A stretch of DNA of 64,000 bases from Pseudoalteromonas luteoviolacea. GTDB lineage: Bacteria > Pseudomonadota > Gammaproteobacteria > Enterobacterales > Alteromonadaceae. How positions within the stretch are numbered: the first letter of the stretch is position 1; each line of letters begins with the position of its first letter. A program made the position numbers and the translations under genes. Location of the stretch: positions 62,001 through 126,000 of the forward strand of contig NZ_JAGJEH010000009.1 in assembly GCF_018100925.1 (NCBI RefSeq), written 5' to 3'. A model generated the notes under the pieces. That model was given only the letters and a program-made list of their open reading frames with translations. It did no database searches and was not told where the DNA came from. Of the stretch, positions 6,828 through 13,790 are shown piece after piece.

Positions 6828-7916
6828 CTATTCATGATTAGTTAACTGCCAATAACTCTCTTTACTTGAAACTTCAACATAACCTTCATTTATGAAAATG
6901 TCTTTTGCTGATAACGCTGCCGCTTTGAGTGTTTCTGCTGAGCCTGAAGGAGAGAATGCGTATAATGTATTACTTGAAAACTCGTCTATTTTCGATACTG
7001 GACTTACAGTATCAAATGCTGATATAGCTTTAGTTAATAAATCAATATCTTCGCATTCAATCTGCCCATATACGTCCCTGTCATCATCATAAACATGTAT
7101 AACAACATCAGAGCTTCGTGCATTAAGTTCATTCACACGTAACTTAGGGTTTCTAAGTTTTATTTCGTAAAGCACATCAGATTCCCACCATATACCATGG
7201 GCATCCAAATCAAATTCGTAATGCTTTTGTATTTCTTTAATAACTGCTTCTGCGCATAATACACTCATATATCCATTTTCTGTTGGATTTCCATTTTGCA
7301 CCAAGCTTTCAGTAACAATACCCATTACTTGTCCGTATTCAGTTATAACAGGACCACCACTAAAACCACCCCTAGCCATTGCGGAAACTATATAATGGGG
7401 ATGTTTAGAATGCCATACATCAACAACCGCATTGACCTTCGCTAATGAAGCAACTTGGATTGGCATTGTAGAAAAAGGAATTGGAGGATAACCAATAATA
7501 AGTGCATCACCAAGAAGATATGAATTGTCATCTATATCATGGGATGTCAGCGAATCAAGTCGAAGACTTGGGAGTTTTTGATTGCCAATATCTACTTTGA
7601 ATACTGCGACATCCACGCCGTCTTCTTGAGAAAAATGTGGTCCATCGATGACATGCAATTTACGCGGGCTTACATAATCCGCAGTTTGGTTTGAGTGCAC
7701 ACCTCTATTAATTTTTTCCACAGCACGCTTTGTTGTAGCTACAGACTCAATGACTTTTCCTTCCACTACGTGTTTTGCTGTTACAAATAATCCACCGCCA
7801 ATATGAAATGCGGTGCCAATGCCATTGTCTTCCGTTTCTTTATCCACAACAGCTACAAACGCTACAGCACCAGCAGATTCAATATATCTTTCTTTAAGGC
7901 TATTGCCACTTAACAT
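6828..7916 (-). CDS. integron cassette protein, trypsin-like serine protease
   Basis: A 362-residue protein from the ATG at 7916, which has an AAGGGA ribosome binding site 6 bases upstream; the frame can be extended to a TTG at 7946. The N-terminal 220 residues form a trypsin-like fold with a full triad: His in LFVTAKHVVEG, Asp in GVDVAVFKVD and Ser in GGFSGGPVITE. There is no signal peptide, so it should act in the cytoplasm. The C-terminal 130 residues are not recognised and may be a target-binding or regulatory part. It is the first cassette after attI, the position usually best expressed. Cytoplasmic trypsin-like domains occur in several phage-defence proteins; that link is inference only. 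Confidence 0.75.
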   Translation of the reverse strand: MLSGNSLKERYIESAGAVAFVAVVDKETEDNGIGTAFHIGGGLFVTAKHVVEGKVIESVATTKRAVEKINRGVHSNQTADYVSPRKLHVIDGPHFSQEDGVDVAVFKVDIGNQKLPSLRLDSLTSHDIDDNSYLLGDALIIGYPPIPFSTMPIQVASLAKVNAVVDVWHSKHPHYIVSAMARGGFSGGPVITEYGQVMGIVTESLVQNGNPTENGYMSVLCAEAVIKEIQKHYEFDLDAHGIWWESDVLYEIKLRNPKLRVNELNARSSDVVIHVYDDDRDVYGQIECEDIDLLTKAISAFDTVSPVSKIDEFSSNTLYAFSPSGSAETLKAAALSAKDIFINEGYVEVSSKESYWQLTNHE

Positions 7917-8020
7917 CGAGTATCCCTTCATTAAAGCTATTAACAACCGATTTATATTTTTTGTTTTTAAAAATTACTTACTATGCATAAGTTAAACAAC
8001 AAATGCTGAGTGACAGAGAA

Positions 8021-8190
8021 ATTTAACATTTTTATCTACGACAAATGTCGCATAACAACAGCGTAATGTCTGCCGCATAACAACAGCTTTTCAAATACGC
8101 ACTTTAATACCCTCAACCATAACAATAAGTTAAGCAAATGTCACCAAACTAGAAATGGTTAATATATGTCACTTGTCGTATAACAGTGAT
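8021..8190 (-). promoter_or_regulatory. attI recombination region with IntI-binding-like direct repeats
   Basis: Between the first cassette and intI lies a gene-free segment. ATTTAAC at 8021-8027 reads GTTAAAT on the minus strand and fits the GTTRRRY core. Two near-identical 17-mers, TGTCGCATAACAACAGC (8046-8062) and TGCCGCATAACAACAGC (8071-8087), and a weaker third copy at 8174-8188 resemble the direct repeats bound by IntI in other attI sites. A short inverted repeat CGACAAATGTCG sits at 8039-8050. The precise crossover base is inferred. Confidence 0.6.
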
Positions 8191-8192
8191 AT

Positions 8193-8225
8193 TTGACAAA
8201 TACCAAGCACTGTATATATATACAT
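8193..8225 (+). promoter_or_regulatory. intI promoter overlapped by a LexA (SOS) box
   Basis: TTGACA at 8193-8198 is a consensus -35 hexamer. TATATA at 8215-8220 or 8217-8222 serves as -10 with 16-18 bp spacing. CTGTATATATATACAT at 8210-8225 differs by one base from the CTGT-N8-ACAG LexA consensus and covers the -10. LexA control of integron integrases is established in Vibrio cholerae and class 1 integrons, so SOS-induced expression is expected here. Confidence 0.75.
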
Positions 8226-8251
8226 ATAAATAATTTAAAATGGAACTGCAT

Positions 8252-9190
8252 ATGAAATCACCATTTTTATCCATGATTCAGGAACATATGTATACGCAAA
8301 GATATGCCAAAAGTACTATTTCATGTTATCTCTATTGGATAACTGCCTTTATTCGATTTCATAATTTATTGCACCCAAAAACACTTGATGAGGAAGCGGT
8401 AGAACAGTTTTTAAGTCACCTAGCCAACCAACAAAACGTGGCTGCAAATACACAAGCTCAGGCGCTCAATGCACTAGTGTATATGTATAAAGAGATCATC
8501 AAACAACCATTGAGCCTATCGCTCAAGTTTAATAAAAGCCACCGCCAACAAAAGCTACCCATTGTATTGACTGAACGGGAAATCGCAGCACTGCTAACAC
8601 ACTGCCCTCATCAACATTTACTGGCAGTATCTTTGCTTTATGGCAGTGGTTTAAGGCTGATGGAAGTACTGAGGTTACGAGTACAAGATATTGATTTTGA
8701 TTACCATTGTATTCGCATATGGCAGAGTAAAGGAGGAAAAAACCGAGTGGTTACACTTGCCGCTCACCTCATAGAGCCACTTTATCAACAAATCAAAGTC
8801 GTCAGTGCGTATTTACAAAGAGATATTCAAAACAAGCAATATGCTGGAGTCTGGTTGCCACACAAACTCAGAGATAAATATAAAAGCGCAAACAAACAAC
8901 TTCGCCGTCACCATTTGGACCCACGGCAAATTCAAAGAGCGGTAAAAACGTCAGCAACAAGGGGAAAGATCACAAAACCTGTCACTCCACACACTCTTAG
9001 GCATTCTTTTGCCACTCACCTACTCCAAAATGGTGCGGATATCCGAACTGTGCAAGCTCAACTTGGACATACAGATGTTAGAACAACACAAATTTATACT
9101 CATGTTATCCAACAAGGCGCGCAAGGAGTAACAAGCCCATTGAGTAAAGTTGCCACAGATCAAATAACGCCCTTTAGCAAAGTAAAATAA
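8252..9190 (+). CDS. intI: integron integrase IntI, with a deletion in the integron-specific domain
   Basis: A tyrosine recombinase of about 312 residues; the start MKSPFLS at 8252 matches the usual IntI N-terminus better than the upstream ATG at 8240. All catalytic residues are present: Arg in YGSGLRLMEVLRLR, Lys in SKGGKNRV, His-x-x-Arg in TPHTLRHSFATHL, His in LGHTDVRTT and Tyr in TQIYTHV. The family-specific segment is shortened. GVWLPHKLRDKYKSANKQL leads straight into RRHHLDPRQ, whereas IntI proteins carry about 20 more residues here, including the Trp and Pro that hold the flipped-out attC bases. It should bind and cut DNA but may no longer recombine attC sites well. Confidence 0.92.
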   Translation: MKSPFLSMIQEHMYTQRYAKSTISCYLYWITAFIRFHNLLHPKTLDEEAVEQFLSHLANQQNVAANTQAQALNALVYMYKEIIKQPLSLSLKFNKSHRQQKLPIVLTEREIAALLTHCPHQHLLAVSLLYGSGLRLMEVLRLRVQDIDFDYHCIRIWQSKGGKNRVVTLAAHLIEPLYQQIKVVSAYLQRDIQNKQYAGVWLPHKLRDKYKSANKQLRRHHLDPRQIQRAVKTSATRGKITKPVTPHTLRHSFATHLLQNGADIRTVQAQLGHTDVRTTQIYTHVIQQGAQGVTSPLSKVATDQITPFSKVK

Positions 9191-9191
9191 C

Positions 9192-9382
9192 TCACTCCAC
9201 CAAAGCCTTACTTGGATCTAAATAAAACATCTTTTTCCAGCCTTGGGTTTCAAGTGTTACAAGCCAAGGTAGCGGGACAAGTGACAAGATAGAATAATGC
9301 ACATGAGCGGGTTTTCCTTTGGCGTTGCCTGTATCGCCCGAAGTCCCAATGGGTTGACCTGAACTTAACCACTGACCAGAAA
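9192..9382 (-). pseudogene. M23 metallopeptidase, C-terminal fragment
   Basis: About 63 residues read SGQPIGTSGDTGNAKGKPAH and HVHYSIL, the last strands of an M23 (LytM) domain with the HxH zinc-ligand motif, followed by a conserved-looking tail with GWKKMFYLDPSKAL. The rest of the gene, including the first zinc ligands, is absent. The fragment begins at the 27-bp repeat at 9383, and the frame's apparent start codon lies inside that repeat. It is convergent with intI, its stop lying 1 bp beyond the intI stop. It is a remnant of a periplasmic peptidoglycan hydrolase gene. Confidence 0.8.
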
Positions 9383-9409
9383 TGATTTGTGTCTGTCCCA
9401 TAATGCTGT
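9383..9409 (+). repeat. 27-bp repeat identical to 4807-4833 (extended dispersed motif)
   Basis: The sequence from TGATTTGTGTCTG to CCCATAATGCTGT is identical at 4807-4833. Both copies sit exactly at the break point of a truncated gene: the Imm32-like fragment at 4834 and the M23 fragment at 9382. Confidence 0.8.
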
Positions 9410-9962
9410 ATTGCATGATGCGCTAGAAGCTAAGAGGTGCCTATTTCTATCTCGTTTTTATATGTGGTGCGCTTGCATGTTGAATTCGGGGTTTTAAATT
9501 TTTGATACCTTACAGTTATCGCTCTAAGTGCATTTAATAGCGCATTTGGGTTGCAGAAAATTACTGAACATAAATAATAACCAGCATTAAGCTTACCCTT
9601 TATCAAAATTATTAGCATGATCAAAGAACTTGATTTTGCATCTTACGCATTTCTTTATTTTTGATGCCTAGATCTTAATTTATCTATGCCACACTTAGCT
9701 TTGGCTTGTGTTTAAGACGTTTCAGCACACTTTTTATTCACGCGTTGGTTCTTTTAAAGCTGTATCGAGATCATTCAGTCACATTTACACACGCACTCAA
9801 CATTTAATCTTTTCTGCTTATAATTTTAGGGAATCACTTTTTGACCGCTATATATGTAATGCTTTAACAATTTCTAAATAATATATTGTATACATTAATA
9901 TTGACACAGCTTTCTTTGATTGATAAAAATTAAACGAATTTACGGAAAATAGGAAAAGGAAA
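9410..9962. other. intergenic region without a supported gene
   Basis: A minus-strand frame of 64 codons at 9430-9624 has no plausible ribosome binding site and an atypical, low-complexity hydrophobic start, so I do not call it. The right end has an AT-rich promoter-like stretch and a strong ribosome binding site (AGGAAAAGGAAA) for the next gene. Confidence 0.5.
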
Positions 9963-10484
9963 ATGTTTAAAAAAACCGCTAAATGCTTTACGACCTGTTT
10001 GGCTTCTTCAGTCCTTTTATGGACTGGCATCTCCAGTGCCGAAGTACAACAAGAAGAACTTCTCACCCCGACAATCTCTGTTTCAACTGAGCAAATACCA
10101 CCTAGTAATGTGGAAAGCCCAATCACAATAAGTGGTGGCGCTTGGGTAAGCAGTGGTACAGCACCAACAATCAGAAACTCAGGGTTGTTATACACATTAA
10201 ATTTACCTGTGGTGGGCTCTGTACCTTTCGGGTCTAAGATAAATGTTGTGAATTATTCTTGGAGCTTTTCAAAAGTTCCGCCCGGTATGATTGTATATCT
10301 TTGTTGGAATTCGACATCAGCGTGCGTCGATGTTACGTCGAACAAATCAGGTAGATTAACGAACTTTGCTGGTTTAGACGCAAATAAAAAGTTCATTTTC
10401 GCCTACGGCGTTCGTGGTAATGGCAGCGCAATTTCTCCGCCAGCATATGGGCAAAGAAGCCAAGTAATCGTTAATTACGATTAA
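9963..10484 (+). CDS. FlhE-family periplasmic protein
   Basis: A 173-residue exported protein with a signal peptide ending near GISSAE (residues 1-25). The mature part contains SGGAWVSSGTAPTIRNSG, then VPPGMIVYLCWNSTSACVDV with a cysteine pair, and ends in SQVIVNYD. This order and the terminal QVIVNY match FlhE, a small periplasmic protein encoded at the end of the flhBA operon in enterobacteria, where it influences flagellar export and proton leak. Here no flagellar gene is nearby, so it is an orphan member and may serve another secretion or envelope process. The start is supported by a strong ribosome binding site. Confidence 0.6.
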   Translation: MFKKTAKCFTTCLASSVLLWTGISSAEVQQEELLTPTISVSTEQIPPSNVESPITISGGAWVSSGTAPTIRNSGLLYTLNLPVVGSVPFGSKINVVNYSWSFSKVPPGMIVYLCWNSTSACVDVTSNKSGRLTNFAGLDANKKFIFAYGVRGNGSAISPPAYGQRSQVIVNYD

Positions 10485-10492
10485 TGAAATAT

Positions 10493-10515
10493 TTGGGCCT
10501 TTTGACAAGGCCCAA
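10493..10515. terminator. stem-loop between convergent genes
   Basis: TTGGGCCTT and AAGGCCCAA form a perfect 9-bp stem with a 5-base loop, 9 bp after the FlhE-like stop and before the end of the convergent gene. There is no clear T-run, so termination is likely but weaker than classic. Confidence 0.5.
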
Positions 10516-10525
10516 TACCATATCT

Positions 10526-10993
10526 TCATGCATATTGGTCTACACTTAACATCCCAGATTTAGCTTGATAGTCCATTGGAAGAGACTTGTTAAAGGAGAT
10601 AATTTCTTTAAATATCTCTGCATCTGATGCCCCTTCTCCCTTCATCCTATTAAATATTTCGATTCGCTGCTCTGTCACTTGCGCGGCAACTTTATCAAAT
10701 TCAACTGAGCGATCGGCCCAATTTTTAAATGCAATCGGATCTGTAAGAGGTGGTGCTTCGTTTAAGTTGACCATCATCTTATTGGGGATAAATGTGATTG
10801 CTTCGGCCATTTCTTCTGCAAATTTAGGCTCATCTTCTACCTTCTTTGTGAATGTGTCCCAACCATGATTTATCTGTGAAGAGTGAGCATTTTGAGTGTC
10901 ATGTGTTGAGGGCCTAGCCGTGTTTGACGTTTTGGCTGATGAATATTGTGATGAGTAGTTTGATACGTTTTTGGGGTTAGTGTTTAAAATCAT
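10526..10993 (-). CDS. hypothetical protein
   Basis: A 155-residue hydrophilic protein with a strong ribosome binding site (AAGGAGATAAGTC before the ATG), so it is very likely expressed. The N-terminal 45 residues are rich in Ser, Asn and Thr and look disordered. The rest is helical and charged and includes IFNRMKGEGASDAEIFKEII. There is no signal peptide, cysteine or membrane segment. I do not recognise a family. The layout, a disordered N-terminus plus a small helical domain, is like that of some secreted effectors or chaperone partners, but nothing nearby supports that. Confidence 0.65.
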   Translation of the reverse strand: MILNTNPKNVSNYSSQYSSAKTSNTARPSTHDTQNAHSSQINHGWDTFTKKVEDEPKFAEEMAEAITFIPNKMMVNLNEAPPLTDPIAFKNWADRSVEFDKVAAQVTEQRIEIFNRMKGEGASDAEIFKEIISFNKSLPMDYQAKSGMLSVDQYA

Positions 10994-11269
10994 GACTTAT
11001 CTCCTTATGTCTGATGATAAACACTGCAAGCTTTAAGCCAGCATTTGGACGTACTTATTAATTGAGCGCAACAAGCTAAAATGTTAACTAGGCTGCATTT
11101 TTGTGAAATTTAATGCCGCCTCATGGGCGTGCTTTTGCCGCTTTTTAATCGATAGAGCAGTTAACATAGATATTTTAGTTTGCTTAGCGTTGGCCTACCC
11201 TCCGATTCTTTAAACACTATAGTTAACTTAGTGGTGAGCTTTAACTTTTTTCCGGTTGGATATTAAGTC

Positions 11270-11440
11270 TGGATAAGATTAGCTGGGAGCCTGTGATAAA
11301 TCCGCACCTGACTTCGGGAATACGCGGCTGCATCAAATAAAGTGAGAATGTCGAATTCTTCGCACCTTTTTTTCAGTGATAAAGACAAGAGTACTTGGAT
11401 GTGTTCTTGAGAAAAACAAATTGGTTCTTTGCTCAAAGCC
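11270..11440 (-). pseudogene. Crp/Fnr-family regulator fragment, partial copy of the gene at 15154-15672
   Basis: The minus strand reads LSKEPICFSQEHIQVL followed by LSLSLKKRCEEFDILTL, which aligns with LSKESISISQELIQIL and LSLSLKKERREFELLTL of the intact regulator 4 kb away. Similarity fades toward 11270, and there is no start, no cyclic-nucleotide domain and no HTH. It is a diverged remnant of a paralogous gene. A copy of the dispersed motif lies at 11488, close to where similarity ends. Confidence 0.7.
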
Positions 11441-11487
11441 TATGATAGTTAAAATGAGACTTGTCACAAGCCTCTAGCGCTTGTGAA

Positions 11488-11504
11488 TTTGTGTCTGTCT
11501 CATT
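11488..11504 (+). repeat. dispersed motif copy next to the PI-PLC gene
   Basis: TTTGTGTCTGTCTCATT is one or two mismatches from the copies at 4810 and 9386. It lies 12 bp from the 3' end of the PI-PLC gene and about 50 bp from the decayed Crp/Fnr fragment. Confidence 0.6.
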
Positions 11505-11515
11505 TTGTTGATTTC

Positions 11516-12430
11516 CTAAGTGGCTTCCATACCACTTAGACTAACATTATGATTTGTATTGATAATAAGTCTTACATTTTCGTTATCAATATTGCCAGTT
11601 TCATTATTATAAAAATCGAAAACAATAATGCCCAGCCTGCTGCCTTGGCATTTATCTTTTAGATATTTTGTTAGGCCGGGATTCATTTTGGGGCTCACTT
11701 TACCAGCTCCTCCCCCCCATGCATATTGATAAGGAGTATGTGAAGCAAATGCGATGCTATTGTAAGTAATATACATTTCGCCATTCTCTGGTGCATTAGC
11801 CGCGCTGTTAATTGAAGATTGAACAGCTGCCATTTTTTTATGCGTATTGTGCTCTTTATATTGATCCTCAATCCTAAACACTTGTTCTTCTGGTGTAATT
11901 AGGGTAAATGTTGCATTATCTTTCCAACCTTTGGATAAATCTATGCCAAGGTTGCCTGAAAACCTTCTAAACAAGATGATTTTCCCTCGAGATTCACGCA
12001 ATGTGGGTATCTTAGTCTCCAAGTAAAATAAATTTTTAAAAGCGTCTTCTTGTAGATAAAAATTAAACTTTTCCTGTACATGTCTAACACCGCTTGTTGC
12101 CGCATTGATTAACATGACGATGGTTTCATCTGTATTTTCTGAAAGAAAGCTCTTACATTCTTTGAGGACAGTGCCGAATGTAAGGTCACAATCTGAATAA
12201 CTATGATAAATATTTAGTGGATCTTGTTTGTTTCCGTTTGTTTTTACACGGATATCGAGAAAACGAATACCATCTTTTAGCTGGGTAGAAATATCAAAAT
12301 TTTGTGTTCTAGCTCCTCCTGGCGGGGCTTTTTGAGTACCCGAATCATGTGTGCCTGGCATGGATATTTTATCTAATGTTAAATTATTACTCAGGGTACT
12401 CATCCAATTCTTTGTACTTACAGATGCCAT
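11516..12430 (-). CDS. phosphatidylinositol-specific phospholipase C
   Basis: A 304-residue PLC X-domain protein. The catalytic pair is visible: His28 in ISMPGTHDSG and His76 in NIYHSYSDC, with Asp59 and Arg61 in GIRFLDIRVK. Bacterial enzymes of this family cleave phosphatidylinositol to diacylglycerol and cyclic inositol phosphate and attack eukaryotic membranes or GPI anchors. No signal peptide is seen, so any export would need another route. The start at 12430 has a GGAG ribosome binding site. It lies 111 bp downstream of an unknown gene on the same strand and may share its transcript. A role against eukaryotic hosts or grazers is inference. Confidence 0.88.
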   Translation of the reverse strand: MASVSTKNWMSTLSNNLTLDKISMPGTHDSGTQKAPPGGARTQNFDISTQLKDGIRFLDIRVKTNGNKQDPLNIYHSYSDCDLTFGTVLKECKSFLSENTDETIVMLINAATSGVRHVQEKFNFYLQEDAFKNLFYLETKIPTLRESRGKIILFRRFSGNLGIDLSKGWKDNATFTLITPEEQVFRIEDQYKEHNTHKKMAAVQSSINSAANAPENGEMYITYNSIAFASHTPYQYAWGGGAGKVSPKMNPGLTKYLKDKCQGSRLGIIVFDFYNNETGNIDNENVRLIINTNHNVSLSGMEAT

Positions 12431-12541
12431 AAAATACTCCGTTCCCGCTGTTATTTGGGAGTTGTTTACAAGGTAAATATTACTCTGAATTAAAGCCTTG
12501 TATTGACTACTTCAACGTCAGGCTTTTTTTTAAGACAAGAC

Positions 12542-13192
12542 TTAAGGCCGTTTATAGAAACCTGTCATATTGATATCTGTGTCAGAATTGTCCATCTGGA
12601 ATAAGAATAACTCGACAGCAGTTGTTGATTCACTTGTTCGCGCCGCAATTGAGCCTGAGCCGACTTGACGATTACTTAAAATATCAACAATGAGTTTAGC
12701 ACTATCGATGACTGAACCTACTGGATCATCTGTAATGATGTCGGCTTCGAGGCTCAAAGTGTCTGAGACTAAATTGACTGCATACTGTTGATCTACATTG
12801 GTCCATGTTACGCCGACCATGTATTTAGAGCCAATCCACCAGTTATTGTTACCTGAATAATGGCCCTGACCTAAAACGAAGTCATCAAACGTATAGGTGA
12901 CACCATTTTTCATGTTGAATACTAAGGTGCCAGTTACAGCAAAGTTAAGACTTGATGGCGAGTGGCTGCTGTATGTTTTAGCAATGCCTCCAATGTTAAT
13001 TCTTTCGTTAAACCAAACAGCTACCTCACTTGAATTGTGGCGTCCGGCTTTTACAGTGATAGTTCTACCGTCACAAGTAACACCGTCATATGGTTGCCCT
13101 TCGGTGACTTTATGCTCTTTAACTACGAAAGAAATGCTGGAAAGCCCCTCAAGATTGAAAGTAAATTCATTATCATGCGACTTCTTTTTCAT
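12542..13192 (-). CDS. hypothetical protein upstream of PI-PLC
   Basis: A 216-residue protein; the ATG at 13192 has AAGGA at 9 bases and is preferred over the GTG at 13198. It is predicted to be mostly beta-strand in residues 10-150 with several Trp and Tyr (GHYSGNNNWWIGSKYM, VTWTNVDQQYAVNLV), then a helical segment and a short C-terminal strand. There is no signal peptide. The beta-rich, aromatic composition recalls lectin or pore-forming proteins such as aegerolysin-like folds, but no motif confirms this. Its place upstream of a PI-PLC gene suggests a two-gene membrane-active unit. Confidence 0.6.
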   Translation of the reverse strand: MKKKSHDNEFTFNLEGLSSISFVVKEHKVTEGQPYDGVTCDGRTITVKAGRHNSSEVAVWFNERINIGGIAKTYSSHSPSSLNFAVTGTLVFNMKNGVTYTFDDFVLGQGHYSGNNNWWIGSKYMVGVTWTNVDQQYAVNLVSDTLSLEADIITDDPVGSVIDSAKLIVDILSNRQVGSGSIAARTSESTTAVELFLFQMDNSDTDINMTGFYKRP

Positions 13193-13324
13193 GTCCACTT
13201 ATCCTTATTTTGTAATGCGGTTATACTCATGAGTAAATGTGTATAACTACCCTCGAGTTACTATACATCTAGGATTATTAGCTAGGAGTAAGACAAACAC
13301 CATTACACTTTATTACCCCATGTT

Positions 13325-13480
13325 CTAAAAGGAAGTGCGCCATTGATATTCTAAACCAGCGCTGATAGGCGCGTACTCTTGATCGAAAATATCCTCCAAT
13401 TGCGTCACACAGAGCTGAAGTTCATTTTTAACCGGTTTAGTTGCCAAGATAAAATTACCCGTAAAATTGCAAAGGCACTT
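13325..13480 (-). pseudogene. decayed gene fragment of unknown family
   Basis: The minus strand is open for 51 codons ending in YAPISAGLEYQWRTSF and a TAG stop, with normal-looking amino acid content. Upstream, other frames give further protein-like stretches (for example RFGRPESLGRPLLTKAYRMF near 13650), broken by stops and frame changes. This looks like a degraded gene reaching from about 13325 to 13700. I do not recognise the family. Confidence 0.4.
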
Positions 13481-13726
13481 TTACGCTCCCATTCCATTTT
13501 TACCCAAGAACTGAAAGAAAAACCTATGATTATTACGTACCAACATATTGTCTAAATCCTGCTTGGGACACCAACAAAGCCAGAATATAACAGGAAAATT
13601 GAAAACAACGGTTGCTCGTTCATAAACATACGGTACGCTTTGGTTAATAGTGGTCTACCAAGCGACTCAGGACGCCCAAATCTGATAGGAGTTTCACTAT
13701 GGCATATATGGATAGATGAGAGTAAA

Positions 13727-13790
13727 GGACAGACACTTTTTCGGGATGTTTAAACCGCGCTCAAAAAGCCTAGTTTGTTTAGTAAAGAGT
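13727..13790. repeat. minimal remnant of the RAYT-associated element
   Basis: GGACAGACAC (13727-13736) is the left-end type motif. It is followed within 15 bp by TTTAAAC and by TCAAAAAGCCTAGTTT, which resembles the right-end block TCAAAGAGCCTAGTTT at 3307-3322. The two ends appear joined with the interior deleted. Confidence 0.4.

Noticed and set aside
9192..9416. Full-length reading of the M23 fragment from an ATG in the repeat
   Set aside because: The first 11 codons are the 27-bp repeat, so the start is accidental.
9430..9624. Minus-strand 64-codon open frame
   Set aside because: No ribosome binding site, atypical composition, no conserved pattern; likely chance in AT-rich DNA.
12493..12527. 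AAAGCCT...AGGCTTT stem between the PI-PLC gene and its upstream gene as a terminator
   Set aside because: The loop is about 20 bases and no T-run follows in the direction of transcription.
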